Position numbers and translations under genes: made by a program. 64,000 bases of DNA from Nautilus pompilius (taxonomy: Eukaryota > Mollusca > Cephalopoda > Nautilida > Nautilidae): NCBI GenBank assembly GCA_018389105.1, contig JACATO010000093.1:186001-250000 (forward strand). The letters are read 5' to 3'. Below, piece after piece: positions 1-13,100 of the stretch; the first letter of the stretch is position 1, and each line of letters begins with the position of its first letter. Under the pieces are notes generated by a model. It did no database searches, was not told the origin of the DNA, and saw only the letters and a program-made list of their open reading frames with translations.

Positions 1-3000
1 ATACTTCTGAAAATAACTATGCAATGAGGTGCACATTTAACAAACTTTAAATAAAATCACACTAATAAAACCAATATATGGTCATTTGGCAAGAAACCAA
101 ACTGAATACTGTTTATTGTATGCATTCCTTGCTTTTAATATTAGCTCTATGATATGACTGGCTTAAAATACCACCATTATTATACATTTTATGTTTAATT
201 ATACCACATTCACAGAATGTCTCTCTTTCAACTCTTTGTTTACCAAATTTGCATCTATTGTTGCTGGATATGTTTTCCATAAATTTCTACATGAAATTTA
301 GACTGTTTGCATTGTCTGAGCTGGGAAATAACTAACTTTAAGGGTTTTTTTGTGTATTAATTTTTTACTAACTCTAATATGCAACTAAGATGTTTACAAA
401 CTGAAATTTGTGCATATATAAGTAAGCATAGTCATGCAGGAGTGAAGTATTTATAATCTGTGTTTAAGGGGGCCCATACTTGACCTCCATTTTAACAGTT
501 CTTAATGAGACAGGCAGTAGAAAATGGTGTCAGCTTTTAACTCAATTTGTCTGTTAAAAACAACTGATTTAAAATATTTTATCCTAGCTCAAGCTGCAGA
601 GACAGACACCACTTTCACCTGTCTTGTTTTTAGGTTTTAAAGAAATTCTTTTATGTAGTTTAAGTGCACTACATGGGGGGAAAATCTCCATAGTGTATCT
701 ATTAATACAAACTTGTTTGCACGTACTGTTACCTAAAGAAATCCCCCCCCCAAAAAAACACAACGCAAAGATGTCCTCCAGAGTGCACATACATATAAAT
801 TGATCCAAAGTTTACTCATATTGGGAATAAATAATCTCTGGTGTATGCCACTGAAAATAAGGTGTTTCATTGCCAGCCAGAAAAATGAATGCAACAGCAA
901 GTGCAGTATTTCAAAGAAAAAAGACAATTTTCTGCAGATCTGGTTTTGGTTGTATGCATTCAAAGATTAGTGTATATAATGTCATCTTTACCATACCTGT
1001 GAAATAAAGCTTTTAATCAAGTTTTTAGATTAAAACAGCTTTGGGAAATGCATTGTGTTAAAATCCCAATAGTTTCGCAAATTGAGAATGACAAATGGGT
1101 TCTTCTGGTTATCCTATAGCTATAAATATTTTTATTATAAACTTCAGATTTCACAAAAACTTATCACTATACATTAAAGAATGATCTATTTGTATTTGGT
1201 GTGTGACACAAATCCCCACCTTTTTATTACCATGATTTTTTAATACAATTATTTGGATAAAATAATTCTTTTAGCTTGTTCATTTTAAATTTTCTAGGTG
1301 TAAATGCTAACAAACTTCCATCACATATAGAGATACGTTCAATGTTGTCTTGTTAATTCTGCTTAAATGCTTCATTTGGTTGAATGTATCAATTATGTTT
1401 TCGGCAATTTAAGTTGTATGATATGGGAAAATATCTTTGTAATGTACTTTTATAATATCAGTTACAAACTTTCCTTTTTCATACCAATACAAAATCAATA
1501 TTTTTTGTATCCATGTCCAGAGTTATGGCTTTCTTGTTTGTTTGTCACTGGATATGGATTTCTAAAAATGATATCAGATCAAGAGAAAATATTTATCTGT
1601 ATCATTGTAAAAAATTTTTTTTGCAAGGCGTTAAACAAGCAGCGATAGGACCTAGTAGTTAAATCTTATCTGTACTAAATAAATGTCTTCCTGCTCCGTG
1701 ATTGTATTTAGTGCATCTAAAAATATGTATTTGCACAGAAATGTTAACTATTTAAATCAGGTGTGTTTTCAGGTCTGTGTGGTAGCTTTTGTGCATTCAT
1801 CCTGGTGATGCAGAGATTTTATAATCTATAAAATTGATTATAAACAGAAGATTGCAACTGTATAATATAAGATTTTCTTTTTAAAAAAAAAATAGAAAAA
1901 GTCAAATGCATCTTTCTCAAAAAATGCAGAAATATTAAAACAGAATCATTCTCAATGTTTCTCCATAGTTGGCTCAATCTGATTATCACAGAACAAATGC
2001 ATATATAAAAATAAAACAAAAGCATTAGCTGAAGAACAAGAAACCACTTGCTGAGAGGTCTTCCAGCCAATTTAAGACTTTGTATTTGGAATATTTTGAA
2101 AATAGTATGCAAAACTATAAATATTTGTAGGTTAAACTTTTAAAATTCCAACTGCAATACAATCCTATAACAGCATCTTAACTAGAAGTTTTTTTTTTTT
2201 CTTTAGGAATGTGACACCTTGTTCCTTCCTATTAAATATGGTCACTTTCTCTTGCAGTTCTATTTTGATTAACTACCTAAAACTAATGCTAAATGAAATG
2301 TTTGGACCTAGTTTCCTCTTTGGGAAAGAGATGTTTAGAAAATACACCAAGAACTAGCAAATTTATTTTTAATAAGAATGTTTGCTTTGTTCTTATATGC
2401 TTTACTTTGCTCAGGAATTTAATTCATACTACCTAATTCATAATCTGCATGTTTTGCTGCATTAAGTGGGCACTTCAGTGCGAAAGCATAATAAATAGCA
2501 ACATTTTAAAATTCTGTGTACTGTCCTTTTGTTTTTAGCTGAGAGTGTTGTATAACCATCTCTATTTTTAAAAGTCACAGGCTTTCGTGACTTGAATTAC
2601 AGATGAGATTCTAGCTGATGCTTTGCCCACCATGTCTATTAGTTTAGCTTGCCATTTCACTTGAAATCATTATCTAGTAAAAAAGATAGAAAACAAAATA
2701 TACTGGACTTGTTAATACCTGTTTATTTTTTATTTTATCTTAGTTTGTTTTTGCCAGACTATATGGGGAAAATCTGTCAGTGCACAGCCTGTTTTTTAAA
2801 TTTTTTTTACATAATTATCAACAGCAAATTTTTTTTACATAATTATCAACAGCAAATTTTTAACTTAATTCAGTTGTGTCAGACACTTCATTAAAATCTT
2901 TTAAAAGTGGACTATGGTACTGTTAAACTTATTTTATGAAGCTGTTGAACAAGTCACTAGGATTTTAGTTAGTCATACTAAAGCACCAAAAATAGGATTA

Positions 3001-3995
3001 TCATTGATGAGTGCGACTTGTTTATACAGGAGTACTAAGATTTCTCATATAATATATTACATAGTGCTTGCTTGACATTTTATGAAAATTTATGACACAA
3101 AGTATACAGAATGTTTAAATATCTGGATACGTATTATACAAATGAATGAATCTTTTCATCAACAGTTCTTCAGTTCTAGCTATGAATGATCCTATCATCA
3201 AGATTGAACTCATCTTTTTGCTGTTTCTTTTTTTTTCACAATGTGCTATTTAAATTGTTGCTGCTTTTTAGCACATGCAATGCATTGTGGGAAGGGTGCT
3301 TTGTTACATTGAGAGTTAAGCAAGCATTCCTTGTTTTGTGTGAGTAATTTAGTTTTTGAAAATTTTAATTTATGTTAATTAATTTAAAGTTATTTAGAAT
3401 TATGCTTGGAAATGTGACAAATGCTTTCTATCAAGGAACTGAATATTTAATAAGAAAAACCCATTTTGTTACTGGTCTTAATGTTCAATGAAGAAAATAA
3501 TTGATCATGTGAAACAACATGAGAACCTTCAGTGTTGATTTTTGCACAGTTCTGCAAAATGAATGTAAAGAAAGTTACTTGTTCAAAAATTAAAAAAAAA
3601 AATTAACATTTTTTTTCCTAAGGTTGGCAGTTGCTCCTTGATATTCCTGCTTTTTGCATTTTGATGTCCTACTATTTACCTATTTGCATAGTGATTAAAT
3701 CTTTTGGCAATCATTTAGTCAGTGGAATGTGACTAAAATGATTTATTTATGTTAATCTTATTGGTTACATTTCACTGATAGCTTTTATTTAGTGACAGAA
3801 AGCAGCTGAATTATTACCTTTCATCATATATTGATTGCCACTGCATTATTAAGACAGTTATTTTTATATAATGAGATCTTTGTTACTACGTAATACAAGG
3901 CATTTCAGATGAAACTCCATGATTTTACAGATTTATTACTAACATTATTAATGGCGCAAACATAAAACTGGTACCAATATACAGAAAAGTCTAAA
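1..3995. other. AT-rich non-coding stretch
   Basis: No reading frame here resembles a known protein. The longest frames (under 100 codons) have AT-driven composition rich in F, I, L, K and N and no domain motif. The stretch has many A/T homopolymers and one clear internal structure, a 28-bp tandem duplication at 2,798-2,853. It could be intron, intergenic DNA or a long untranslated region; the sequence does not decide between them. Confidence 0.6.
2798..2853. repeat. 28-bp tandem duplication (2 copies)
   Basis: A 28-base unit, AAATTTTTTTT followed by ACATAATTATCAACAGC, occurs twice in direct succession without a mismatch. A third copy begins with AAATTTTT and then diverges. Perfect identity suggests a recent local duplication, for example replication slippage at the T run. 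Confidence 0.9.
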
Positions 3996-4003
3996 GTTAT
4001 GTT

Positions 4004-4276
4004 TCATACCTGGATATGTTCAATATGATTGCCATTCCAATTAAGCATAGCATGTATTCCTATGCACATGCTGTCCATAACTTTCCTCAAAGCATCACAA
4101 CCAATATGATATGTGCAGTCCCAGATCACTGTCTTCAGTTTACTGACATTCTTGAGGGCCATCTTGAAGACTTTCCTTGAGGTATATTCATCTTCTTGCC
4201 CCAGTAAGTAGATGCTGATTGGATTGAGGTCTGGGCTTGCTGAGGGAGGGAGGGAGGTCTTTGTCATGTTATACAA
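4004..4276 (-). pseudogene. mariner-like transposase C-terminal relic
   Basis: The minus strand reads through about 90 codons with the hallmark SPDLNPISIYLLG, matching the SPDLNPxDxxLWG block around the last catalytic acid of mariner/Tc1 DDE transposases. It continues to a C-terminus with LRKVMDSMCIGIHAML and GNHIEHI, like the mariner pattern in which a helix is followed by GGHFE and the stop. Only the last quarter of a roughly 340-residue protein is present. The first two catalytic acids and the helix-turn-helix region are not recognisable upstream (4,277-4,760), and I found no flanking inverted repeats. It is a dead fragment. Confidence 0.65.
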
Positions 4277-4599
4277 GGAAACTGTTTAAGATGATCCTGC
4301 CAGTGCGATGGGAATGAAGGAGGTAATTTAATTTTGTATGGAAACATGTAAAACCCCTTACTAAAAATTCTCTATTTTATTGTTTTTGACATATCTTCCT
4401 CCATTGGCAGATGATGCAATGATTTTTTTTGTTGGACAGGCTAAGGTTAGGGGCCTCAATGTCACTATAGCAAATATCCTGCATAATGTTGTTGGTGCAC
4501 AGTCTGCTGGCAAACATTTTGTTACTTCGCATTGCCATGTTCTAAAATTGCTGAACAAACCAATGAATGGACTGTTTGAGATTCATTAGGTATTGAACT

Positions 4600-7500
4600 C
4601 TTTCCTGAGCTTCTGTACTATCACGAGTGACTTTGTCTCAGTGACCAGTTGACAAGTTCGGTTTCTTGCTACACAGTTAGCCATAGTCTACCATGTTTTC
4701 CATTTAAACTCATCACCTGTGGACAGAAATCGGACATAACACAACTTTTAGAACTCTCTCCCTCTTTGTATATTGGCATCATTTTTATGTTTGTGTCATA
4801 AATAGTATGTTAATAATAAACATATAAAATTATGACATTTCAGTAGATTATCCCATAGAAGCACCTTGTATGAGTTATAGACACCAAGTTTAATGTATAA
4901 ATCTAATACTATTAAACATTTTAAGACTACCTAAAGTTATTTTAAATTTAGATTTTTATAAAACCATAGTAATAAAAAAGGTATTATTTTATTACTTAAC
5001 CCTAATCTCATGCAGTACTTTATACAGTTTAATATATTGTATATGTATATATATATTTTTTTTTCTTTTTTCTTTAGCATGTTAATTATTCATTTTTTTT
5101 TAAATTAGCAATAAAAAGTTAAATAAATAGTTGAATATTATTTCTACTACTCTTTCCTGCTAATGAGAAATATAGTTGGATGCTGGGAAAAAAGGTATTA
5201 TATATCATTAATCAGAGTTTAAGACTTTAAAAATATTTATCTTGATTATGAGATGGATAAAAACTGAAAGTGATAAGTTATTTTAACAAGTGAAGCTTGT
5301 GTGCTTGCCAGGTCTTGCTTCCAACCATATAGACAGACATCCGCTATCTGGTAAATAAATATGCTGCGTATAGTAAATGTTAATCCTTTTTATTACTGAC
5401 AGTAAATTTAGAGGGAAAAAAAATTAGTTTAAAAGGTTTTTGTATGTATATGGACATTTAAATAATTGATTTGATTTTTGAACTATGACAAAAACATCAA
5501 ATGCATTTCTTGAAATCTAAGAAAAGAAAAAAAAAAATTTAAATTCAGTAGTAGTTATCCAGTGTAAAGTAACATTCTTATTTATTTTTTTTAACCAAAA
5601 AAAAAAAAACAAAAAAAAAAACAATGCATTGGTACATACTAGAATTTTAAAAAAGTGAAATTCTTAAAAAAACCTGATGCTGTGCTTATCCTTTATTTCA
5701 AAATTACAGGTGCTGTTTTTTTATATCTTTTTCTTTTGGTTAAGACATATCCTCTAATTACATTTATGACCATAATGTGAATTCTCCATTGAAAATAAGA
5801 GAATCTTTCGCTGGAAACGTCTTGTAGTCGTGTTGCAAAAAAAAGTGTTCGCTGACACTGTTTTGCTATTTGAGATATTTCTGTTTTAACACTTATAAGT
5901 TTATATAGTTTACATGTTTATTCACTAATAAAATGATTATATTTATAAGATTTTGCATGTTTTTGGTAACTTTTAAAATTAATAGTTAACTTTTGATTAA
6001 ACAATTTGAATTTTCTTTTCTTTTTTTTTTTCCCCCACAGGATTATGGAATTTTAACCCTTTACTTCCCTATTCCCTAAAGCTGCCAGGAGAGGCTTAGC
6101 TATTAGTTTTATTTAATCTGGATCTTTTATTGAAAAAGTGTGTGTGTGTGAAACTGTTATGTCTTCTAATTAATTGGTTATTCACTACGTCAAGCAGGGT
6201 TACTTTAATTTACTCACATAGTTTATTAAAGATATATTCTAAACCACTTGAAGTAGCAAAAAAAGTTGGAGCAATTAAACTTCATCTCACCTTTTAGCTA
6301 AAAAAAAAAGGGGGAATCTATAAACAAATTCAAATGTAGGTGGTGACTTGAATGAGATTAAAGTAGTCTTAAGGAATGTGAAACTAGCCTTTCTTTGCTG
6401 ATAATTAATGAAAGCTGTTTCTACACACTTCAACTAAAACATGGTCACGGTCCTGTTTGTTTGTTTTTTAAATTGTACATTTTGTTTTAGTTGTGGCGTC
6501 AAGGATCTGAGTCTCGATTGTAGTGGGTGCTTTGGTGGTCAACTGTAAACTCGATTCTGTCTGCCTCTATAGCTCTATATTGTGGAAGTGTTTTCTTAGT
6601 TATCAGCAGATAGAAATTTTTTGATTCTATAGTAGCTCGTACTTGAATTTTTAATTCAGTAATTATTTAAAATCTTAAAAAATGTTTATCTTTGTTTTAT
6701 AACTTTTGGTGCATTAAAAAATGTAAGGAATGGTGGTTTCATAAGAAACTACATTTTTCTGTGAATAGCATACTGTACAGTTTACATTCCCATTTTATGC
6801 AAACAGCATTTATCAACAAGGCATATAGCCATGCTATAATTGATGATGAATTAGCAGCTACAGGTTGAAGTCGTCAAACTGTTGGATATGTGGACAGTTC
6901 ATCCTTTTTGTAGATGTGCATAATTATTTCTAAGGCCAAATGCATGTGTTGTGCTCTTATCATGGCAAGTTAAATGGAATTTTTTATTTCTCAGCTCCCA
7001 TTTCTGAAAGTTTGCTAACTTTGTTCTGTAATTATCAGTTTACTTCTCTCTCTCTGTCTGTCTGTCTGCAGCTTGTCAAAAAATTTGCTACATATTTAAA
7101 AAAATATATTTAGAAAACCTTTATTCTGGTAATACAATATCTTGGCTTAAAACAAATATGCATATGTGTGAAGTAAAAAATTTTTGCTTAAATAGGTATG
7201 GTAGCCACATTGGTCATTTAATATCACCAGAATGGATGTCATAATGTACAAGACTTTATTTGTAAATCATACTGCATCAGGTCATCCTATTTTCTTTTGA
7301 GTATTGTTTGAAAAGTAGTTATTTTGTGTGCTTTATACGTATGTACTTGATTCAATCATGTGACTGAATTCACATGAATCAAACTGCATTTTTGCACAGG
7401 GGAATTTTAACCCTTGTATAAGAAACCTATTTCTAAATTGTGGGAAATTGAAATTTGTTTAAACTATGTTGTAGAGATTTCATTCCTAAACTAATATTCT

Positions 7501-8815
7501 CTCCATTAGTGAAGAAAGGGTAAATGTAGATTTGACTAAGCTAATTTACAGAAGATTACCTGTAGGATTTAAAAAACATCGTTGAACCATTACTTATGTA
7601 CTTAGGTGCTTAGGATAAGTTCAGGTTGTTTTTAAATTGATTTATTTTTACTTTGTGACACAGTCTACTTTTTATTTTTTTTTCCTTTTCTGATTAACTC
7701 TGTTGCAGTCTTTATAATGCTTGTAAATGGACAATTTGTTGATTCAATAATCCAACTATTTTTTTTTCTTCTTCAGAAAATGCCAATGAGAATACATTAG
7801 TTACTAGATTTAACGGTGTGCACATCTTGTCTGGGTGGTTGAATTACTGAACTTTTATGCCTGATGTTTTCTTGTTAGATAATTAAAGGACGAGCATCCA
7901 GCAGTAGTGGTTTTCATTCATTGGCTGAACTGGTCACCAATGGGAAATAGTGAATAAAACTTTATTTGAAAAATTTCGTTAAAATACATAAATCTCTCAA
8001 ATTCAATCTTGATTGATGTACTTCACTAATCTAACAGTTTAATAACAGTTTATTTAAATGTCTAGCTCTGTTACTGTTGATTGGTGCACTTCTGTCTGTT
8101 GGTACTGCAGTAGTTAAGCTCTAAATCTTGCATCTGGCTACTTTTTCATTTTATATACTGCCTTCCAAGTTTTTTTTATGGTATTAGACTAGCAGAAGAG
8201 ACTAATTTTGTGAGCTTTCCTTGTAAACAAAGTTGTATGCCTTTTTTAATCATCCCAGTTTGCATCAGTTGCCAGGAATAAATTTTATTTTAACCAGATT
8301 GTTTTCCACTATTGTGGTTTCAAAGGAAAAAAAATAGCACTTAACGCATTAAAGTGGAAACATTCTCAAATTTACTGAATAAACTCTACTTGGGGAGTAA
8401 ATGTGAAATCTTATGATATGTTTAATACACGTACAACTATGGTATAAGCTAAAAACTATTCTCAAATAGGGGTACATTAGTTTGGAATCTTAATAATAGC
8501 TGGTAAAGACGGTTCAAAATGATAGTGCTCTTTTGCATCAATATCAAGTTTTTCACTTTACCTTTGAGAGAAATTTTTGTTCGCTTGTATCGTGGTTGTA
8601 CCTTTTTTCGATGACTCAGCATTGATAAATCTCCCACCTAGTTAAGTCCACTTTTTCACTTGTTTGCCATTTTTAGTATTTACCACGGCAATTAAATGTA
8701 ATATTGTTGGTAATTTTTCATAGTTAACTTTAGTACTTTCATATGACAATAGTTTTAATTCTGTTGAGATATTCTGAAAAAAAAAAAACTTGTTTAGGAT
8801 GTTTCCACCTTTTAA
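4600..8815. other. AT-rich non-coding stretch
   Basis: No protein similarity is seen. Contents worth recording are a long pyrimidine run ending CCCCCACAG at about 6,040 (splice-acceptor-like), a CT/CTGT microsatellite at about 7,046-7,070, and short GT runs near 6,139. Otherwise this is A/T homopolymers and unique AT-rich DNA. Confidence 0.6.
6010..6041 (+). other. possible splice acceptor (polypyrimidine tract + CAG)
   Basis: An uninterrupted pyrimidine tract of more than 20 bases ends in CCCCCACAG followed by GATTATGG. This has the form of a strong metazoan 3' splice site. If used, one frame gives only about 12 codons (DYGILTLYFPIP) before a stop, so it would be a very short terminal coding exon. 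Such tracts also arise by chance in this T-rich DNA and no matching donor or homology was found. Confidence 0.2.
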
Positions 8816-8826
8816 GCTGCTAATAA

Positions 8827-8850
8827 ATGTGTGTGTGTGTGTGGGGGGGG
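8827..8850. repeat. (GT)n microsatellite followed by G run
   Basis: A run of GT dinucleotides passes directly into nine G residues. It marks the left edge of the GC-rich islet that follows. Confidence 0.85.
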
Positions 8851-9083
8851 GTCAAAATAACTGTGGCTGATGTTGTTGTTGAGCGAGTTGGACTTCCGAA
8901 CAAGGAACGAGGCTCTTTCAATGGCATTGCATCCTGTAAAGACAAGTGGCCTGTTCTCTGTCGAGAGTCCCCATGACTGAGAGATGTTCCTCTAGCTGAC
9001 AAGCCGCCCGGCTCCCCCCACCGACACCTGGGAGATTGCTCTCGCGTTGGGCTGTGGTTGCTGTATGTAGACTTACAGCTCAC
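8851..9083. other. GC-rich islet of unknown nature
   Basis: About 230 bases are clearly richer in G, C and CpG than all DNA around them (for example CCGAACAAGGAACGAGGC, AAGCCGCCCGGCTCCCC, CTCTCGCGTTGGGC). The minus strand is open for 87 codons, but the product (S/T/R/P-rich with an HTHTH microsatellite tail) has no recognisable domain, so the open frame is probably a by-product of composition. It might be a repeat insertion, an exon or a small regulatory CpG island. I do not recognise it. Confidence 0.5.
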
Positions 9084-9477
9084 ATTATGTGAAAGATATC
9101 TTTTGAAAATTTCAGAAGTTTTCCAAAAAAAATTCTCTTGTTACTTTCAGTAGGTTGCAGGCTGACCTATTGTACTACTAAGCTTTTGCTAAATCTGCAA
9201 TAAATTTAAAGAATTTTTTTTATTGCATTTCTGAAATTAAAAAAAAAAAAAAACAACAGCAAAATATTCCTAGAAAAGCGCACTTTCATCTGTCGTCACC
9301 ATGAAAGTTTCCATTTATGTACATAGCTGACATTGCTAAGTTGGCTAATGCTTCTATTGCCTTTAATTCTTTCCCATTCAGAAAATGAAATATTTAATAT
9401 ATACAAATGTTAGACAATTTTCAACATGGCTACACAAAATGCACTTACCTGATTAAAATTATTAGAAAACGTTTAAG

Positions 9478-10140
9478 TCATGGATGATTCAAATAGGACT
9501 GATTCAGCGCACAGTTCCAGTAGTCCAAATGAAAAGGAAATATGTTTAGAAAATGAAAGGAAAAATTTAATTTATAGTGCAGAAAGTAAAGAAAAAAAAA
9601 TGTAGAATAAAATTGCCTGACTGTTGTGACAGAAGAAGAGCCTTTGTGAATCTTCTCACTGTCATTTCTTTTGACACTAAATCTGTCCTCTCTCCAATAA
9701 TTCTCAATGGATGGCACAGAATTATAGTTATGTTTAGTGTTACAGATGCTTTTATCTTCTCCCTGGTGGTGTCCATCAAGGTGTTGTCAGCTCTGCTTGT
9801 CTCTGGGTCTGTGTGGCATAGTTAGTCTTCATCCATGAGATGGAAGAAATCCTCTGGTATCAGGTCATAGAAGAAATCTAATGGCCTCATGTCATCAGTG
9901 ACATCAATCTTTGAGTTCCTGGACTGCAAAAGTGCCAGCATGCTGATTGGCTGCAGACAACTCTAACTTTGCTTGATGACCTTGCTCTCTTTCTCATTGT
10001 TGTGGCTTTCCACCTTCACTGCATTTCTCATTGTTTCTCCATCACTGTCTGGCCAGCTGAATGATGATGAGATTTGAGATATGAATGCAAGATCTTCACA
10101 TCACCAGAAGGAAAGGATTCACTGTTGAATTCCATCATGT
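9478..10140 (-). pseudogene. piggyBac-like transposase relic
   Basis: On the minus strand, broken frames carry pieces in the order expected of a piggyBac (PGBD-type) transposase N-terminal half. First comes an acidic segment near 10,100. Then RPLDFFYDLIPEDFFHLMDE at about 9,890-9,830, followed by a TNYATQ-like piece, matches the family pattern PLDFFxLFxxxxLxxxxxxxTNxYA. Then PSIENYWREDRFSV at about 9,715-9,675 matches the LPxIxDYWS segment. Several frameshifts and stops separate them, and the catalytic aspartate blocks and C-terminal cysteine-rich domain are missing. No TTAA-flanked inverted repeats were found. The assignment rests on these two motifs. Confidence 0.55.
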
Positions 10141-10149
10141 TTTAGATAA

Positions 10150-13100
10150 AACACGCATAGTTCATGCTAGTAGTTTCACTAGTAAAATTACTTTCATGAG
10201 AAAATGAAGTGATGTAAATAGTTAAGGAAGTGGGAATGTGGATCAGCATTCTTTATGCATTATGTATAGATGAAAGTGGTCACTCATCATTGCCTAGTCC
10301 TTTTTGGGCAATTTGCCCCAGTCAGCATTGACTGACTTGAATGAAGAAGGATTAAAACAAGACTTCCATGATGTTTACTCATTCTTTAGTTCTGATTTTT
10401 GGTAGCTGCTAGTATGTTAAATGGAAGCCATGCTAACAGAAATGTTCATGTTTAAGGGTGTTCATTTTCTGATGATAATGAATATTAGAAATTTGTCTTA
10501 ATTTTAAAACAATGCTAAGTAAAAATCCATGAATTCAGAACCATGTGAATCTTCAAAGTATTAACATTAGGATTACTAGTTAGTTTTCTAGCTTGCTGAC
10601 AAACCCACTAATATCTAATTCCATATTATTTGGTGCAAGTAACTAATGTATTTAATTTAAAGAAAAGCAGTAACTATGATTTTAAATTTTAAGGTATCTA
10701 CAGTTGCATAAATATTATATAAGTATCAGTGTGTATATAATGTGTGGTAGGTAGATGGAATAAATTCAAATGTTTTTTCCCAATTAAATTGTTGTAGTTT
10801 GTTTTTCTTTTTTTTTTGATAACCTGTGAATTTCTGTAATCTTCATAACCAGTGAATGCATGGGTAATTGAACTCTTCCCTGATTTGATTCAATTATACA
10901 GTGATTCTGGCGAGAACCAAATGCCATTTATTGCTCTTTAATGTTTGTTTTTTGTTGCTGTTTTTTAAGTAATGGGTTTTATTTGCTCATGGTCAGCCAG
11001 TTTTTAAATTCTTTTGTCAGCTTATATAACAGCTCAAATTTGTTATTGTTATTATTGTTGTTATTATTGTTGTTGTTGTTATTATCATCACTCATCATCA
11101 TCATTATTATTATTTATTATTATTATTATTTTATTATTATATTATCATTACTCCTTCATCATCATCATTATTATTATTATCATCATTATTATTATTAACT
11201 TTGAGTAACTAGAAAAACCATTAAATATATTCTGAAATTTCACTTTTGTATTTGTAGTAAAATAAAATAACATTTGCTATTTAGTTGGTAGCTGGTTCAT
11301 TCCACGTTTGCTTTATTCAATCAATGCTAAGCATTCTTTACCTGTTTTGAATTTCACTGATCTATCATTAAGAGACAAAAATAAATATTAATGATGGTTT
11401 AATAAGTTTAGAGCTTGTATATTTTTTTTAGTTTATTGGGTAATAGTAGATAGAATAACTGAGAATTTGAAATGGCAAAATGGTATTGGTTCAAATAAGC
11501 TGATAGCAACATTCTTAATAAGAAAATTCATCCAGAGCTTGCAGTTCTCTATAGCAAGAATCTGTGTTATTTTTTAAATAAAATTTTGAGTGTACTGCAG
11601 AATTGATTAAAAATTTGCTTTTTTTAAAATTAAAAGATAAAGTGAGTATGAAATTTATTTTCTTTTAAAAATGTTTATTAATGTAATATAAAACTTCCAT
11701 TCGGAAGAAATGTATTTAACTTTGGCATATGAACTTATGGGAGGATAAACTTAAGTTTTGATAGAAAAATGCCTTTTAAGCTGAATTCATGTTAAAGTAA
11801 ACATTATGAATATCTGATGATTATTTTGTTATGTACAAAAATGGAAATTGATCTTTACTGCCATGTCAATCTATTTGGCTTAGTTAGGACCTGCAGAAAG
11901 GTGCTAGCATACTGATTTAGTCTTATCTTACATTATGTTGACATGGCACCAATGTCTTGTTCGTGTTAAGAAAAGTGAGATTTCTGAAATTCTGTTATGC
12001 ATATAATTAGAAAGGCTGTAATAAACTGTGATATCTTTATTTTTGAAATCAAAGCTGTCCGTTAAAGTTTAAGAGAAATTAATGCTCTACATTCGATGCA
12101 TTTTTATTTAAATGTTTTTTAATCATAGTAAAACTTTATTTTTTATTACGTTAGTTAATGCCACTTTATATAGATTAGAAATGTTATATACACTCAAAAT
12201 ATGAACTAGAGCATTTAAAAAATATTTATACCAGTTGACACTATCCTTCAGTTTAAAAAAAAGTAACATTACTTGTGCAATCTTTTTAATAATAATTATC
12301 TCTGACTTGCGAATTAGCTCCACTAGGTCGGTTATTTCAGTGTAGTCATTGAAGTGAAAATACAGGAACTGGTTAAGTCTGTAGCATGAAATGAACTTTT
12401 CTATTTTCTTTGATAAGAATCTGTATACAATTAATGAATGTTTTTGTTGCTCATGAATGCAAGAATGATAGTGAAACATTTCTCTGTAGCAAAGGCAAAA
12501 GCAAAGTCAGTGGACTAGCAGCAAGCACTTACGATTTGTCTTGAATAATTTTAAAAGGACAGCAGTGTTTTCAGGTGAATAATCTACATGAGAAAATCAT
12601 TCATTTCTAAAACTCTTAAAATGTATGCTTTAGAAGTACTTTTTAACCTTTCATTTTCTATGCTAGTTTTCATTATATACTGGCTGGAGGGTACATTTGC
12701 ACTGTAGCTTAGAAGCACTTCTATTGAACTGGCTAGGATTGGAGTGGTATAGATTTGTTGTTGCAAAGGGTTATGTTATTGTGGAAGGTACTGTTTGTCA
12801 CAGACTCTGGCTCAACCTATACTACAGATTTGATGGGTATTGAGGTGCAGATATCCTAGGTGGTGTATAGAGGGTTAAGGAGAAAAAAATCTGATACAAC
12901 AAGTTGCACTGAAATATGTATTTTATCTATTCTTGTGTAGTTTTTCTTGAGGATTTGTTAGTGATACTTCTGAACAACTTGTCATTTGCTAAAATCAACA
13001 TCAGATATTTTTTAAATGTGAGTTTTTCTATTTAGTATGGTTAATTTTTTATAGTACAGGCAGCTAAATGAAAAGAATTTTTTAACCTACAGTAAGCAAC

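Noticed and set aside
10941-11208. Two overlapping plus-strand frames with poly-Leu, poly-Ile and poly-Tyr products
   Set aside because: They are translations of the trinucleotide repeat tract and have no protein character.
12123-12479. 118-codon minus-strand open frame
   Set aside because: Composition is that expected of random AT-rich DNA; no motif, no signal peptide and no splice context of note.
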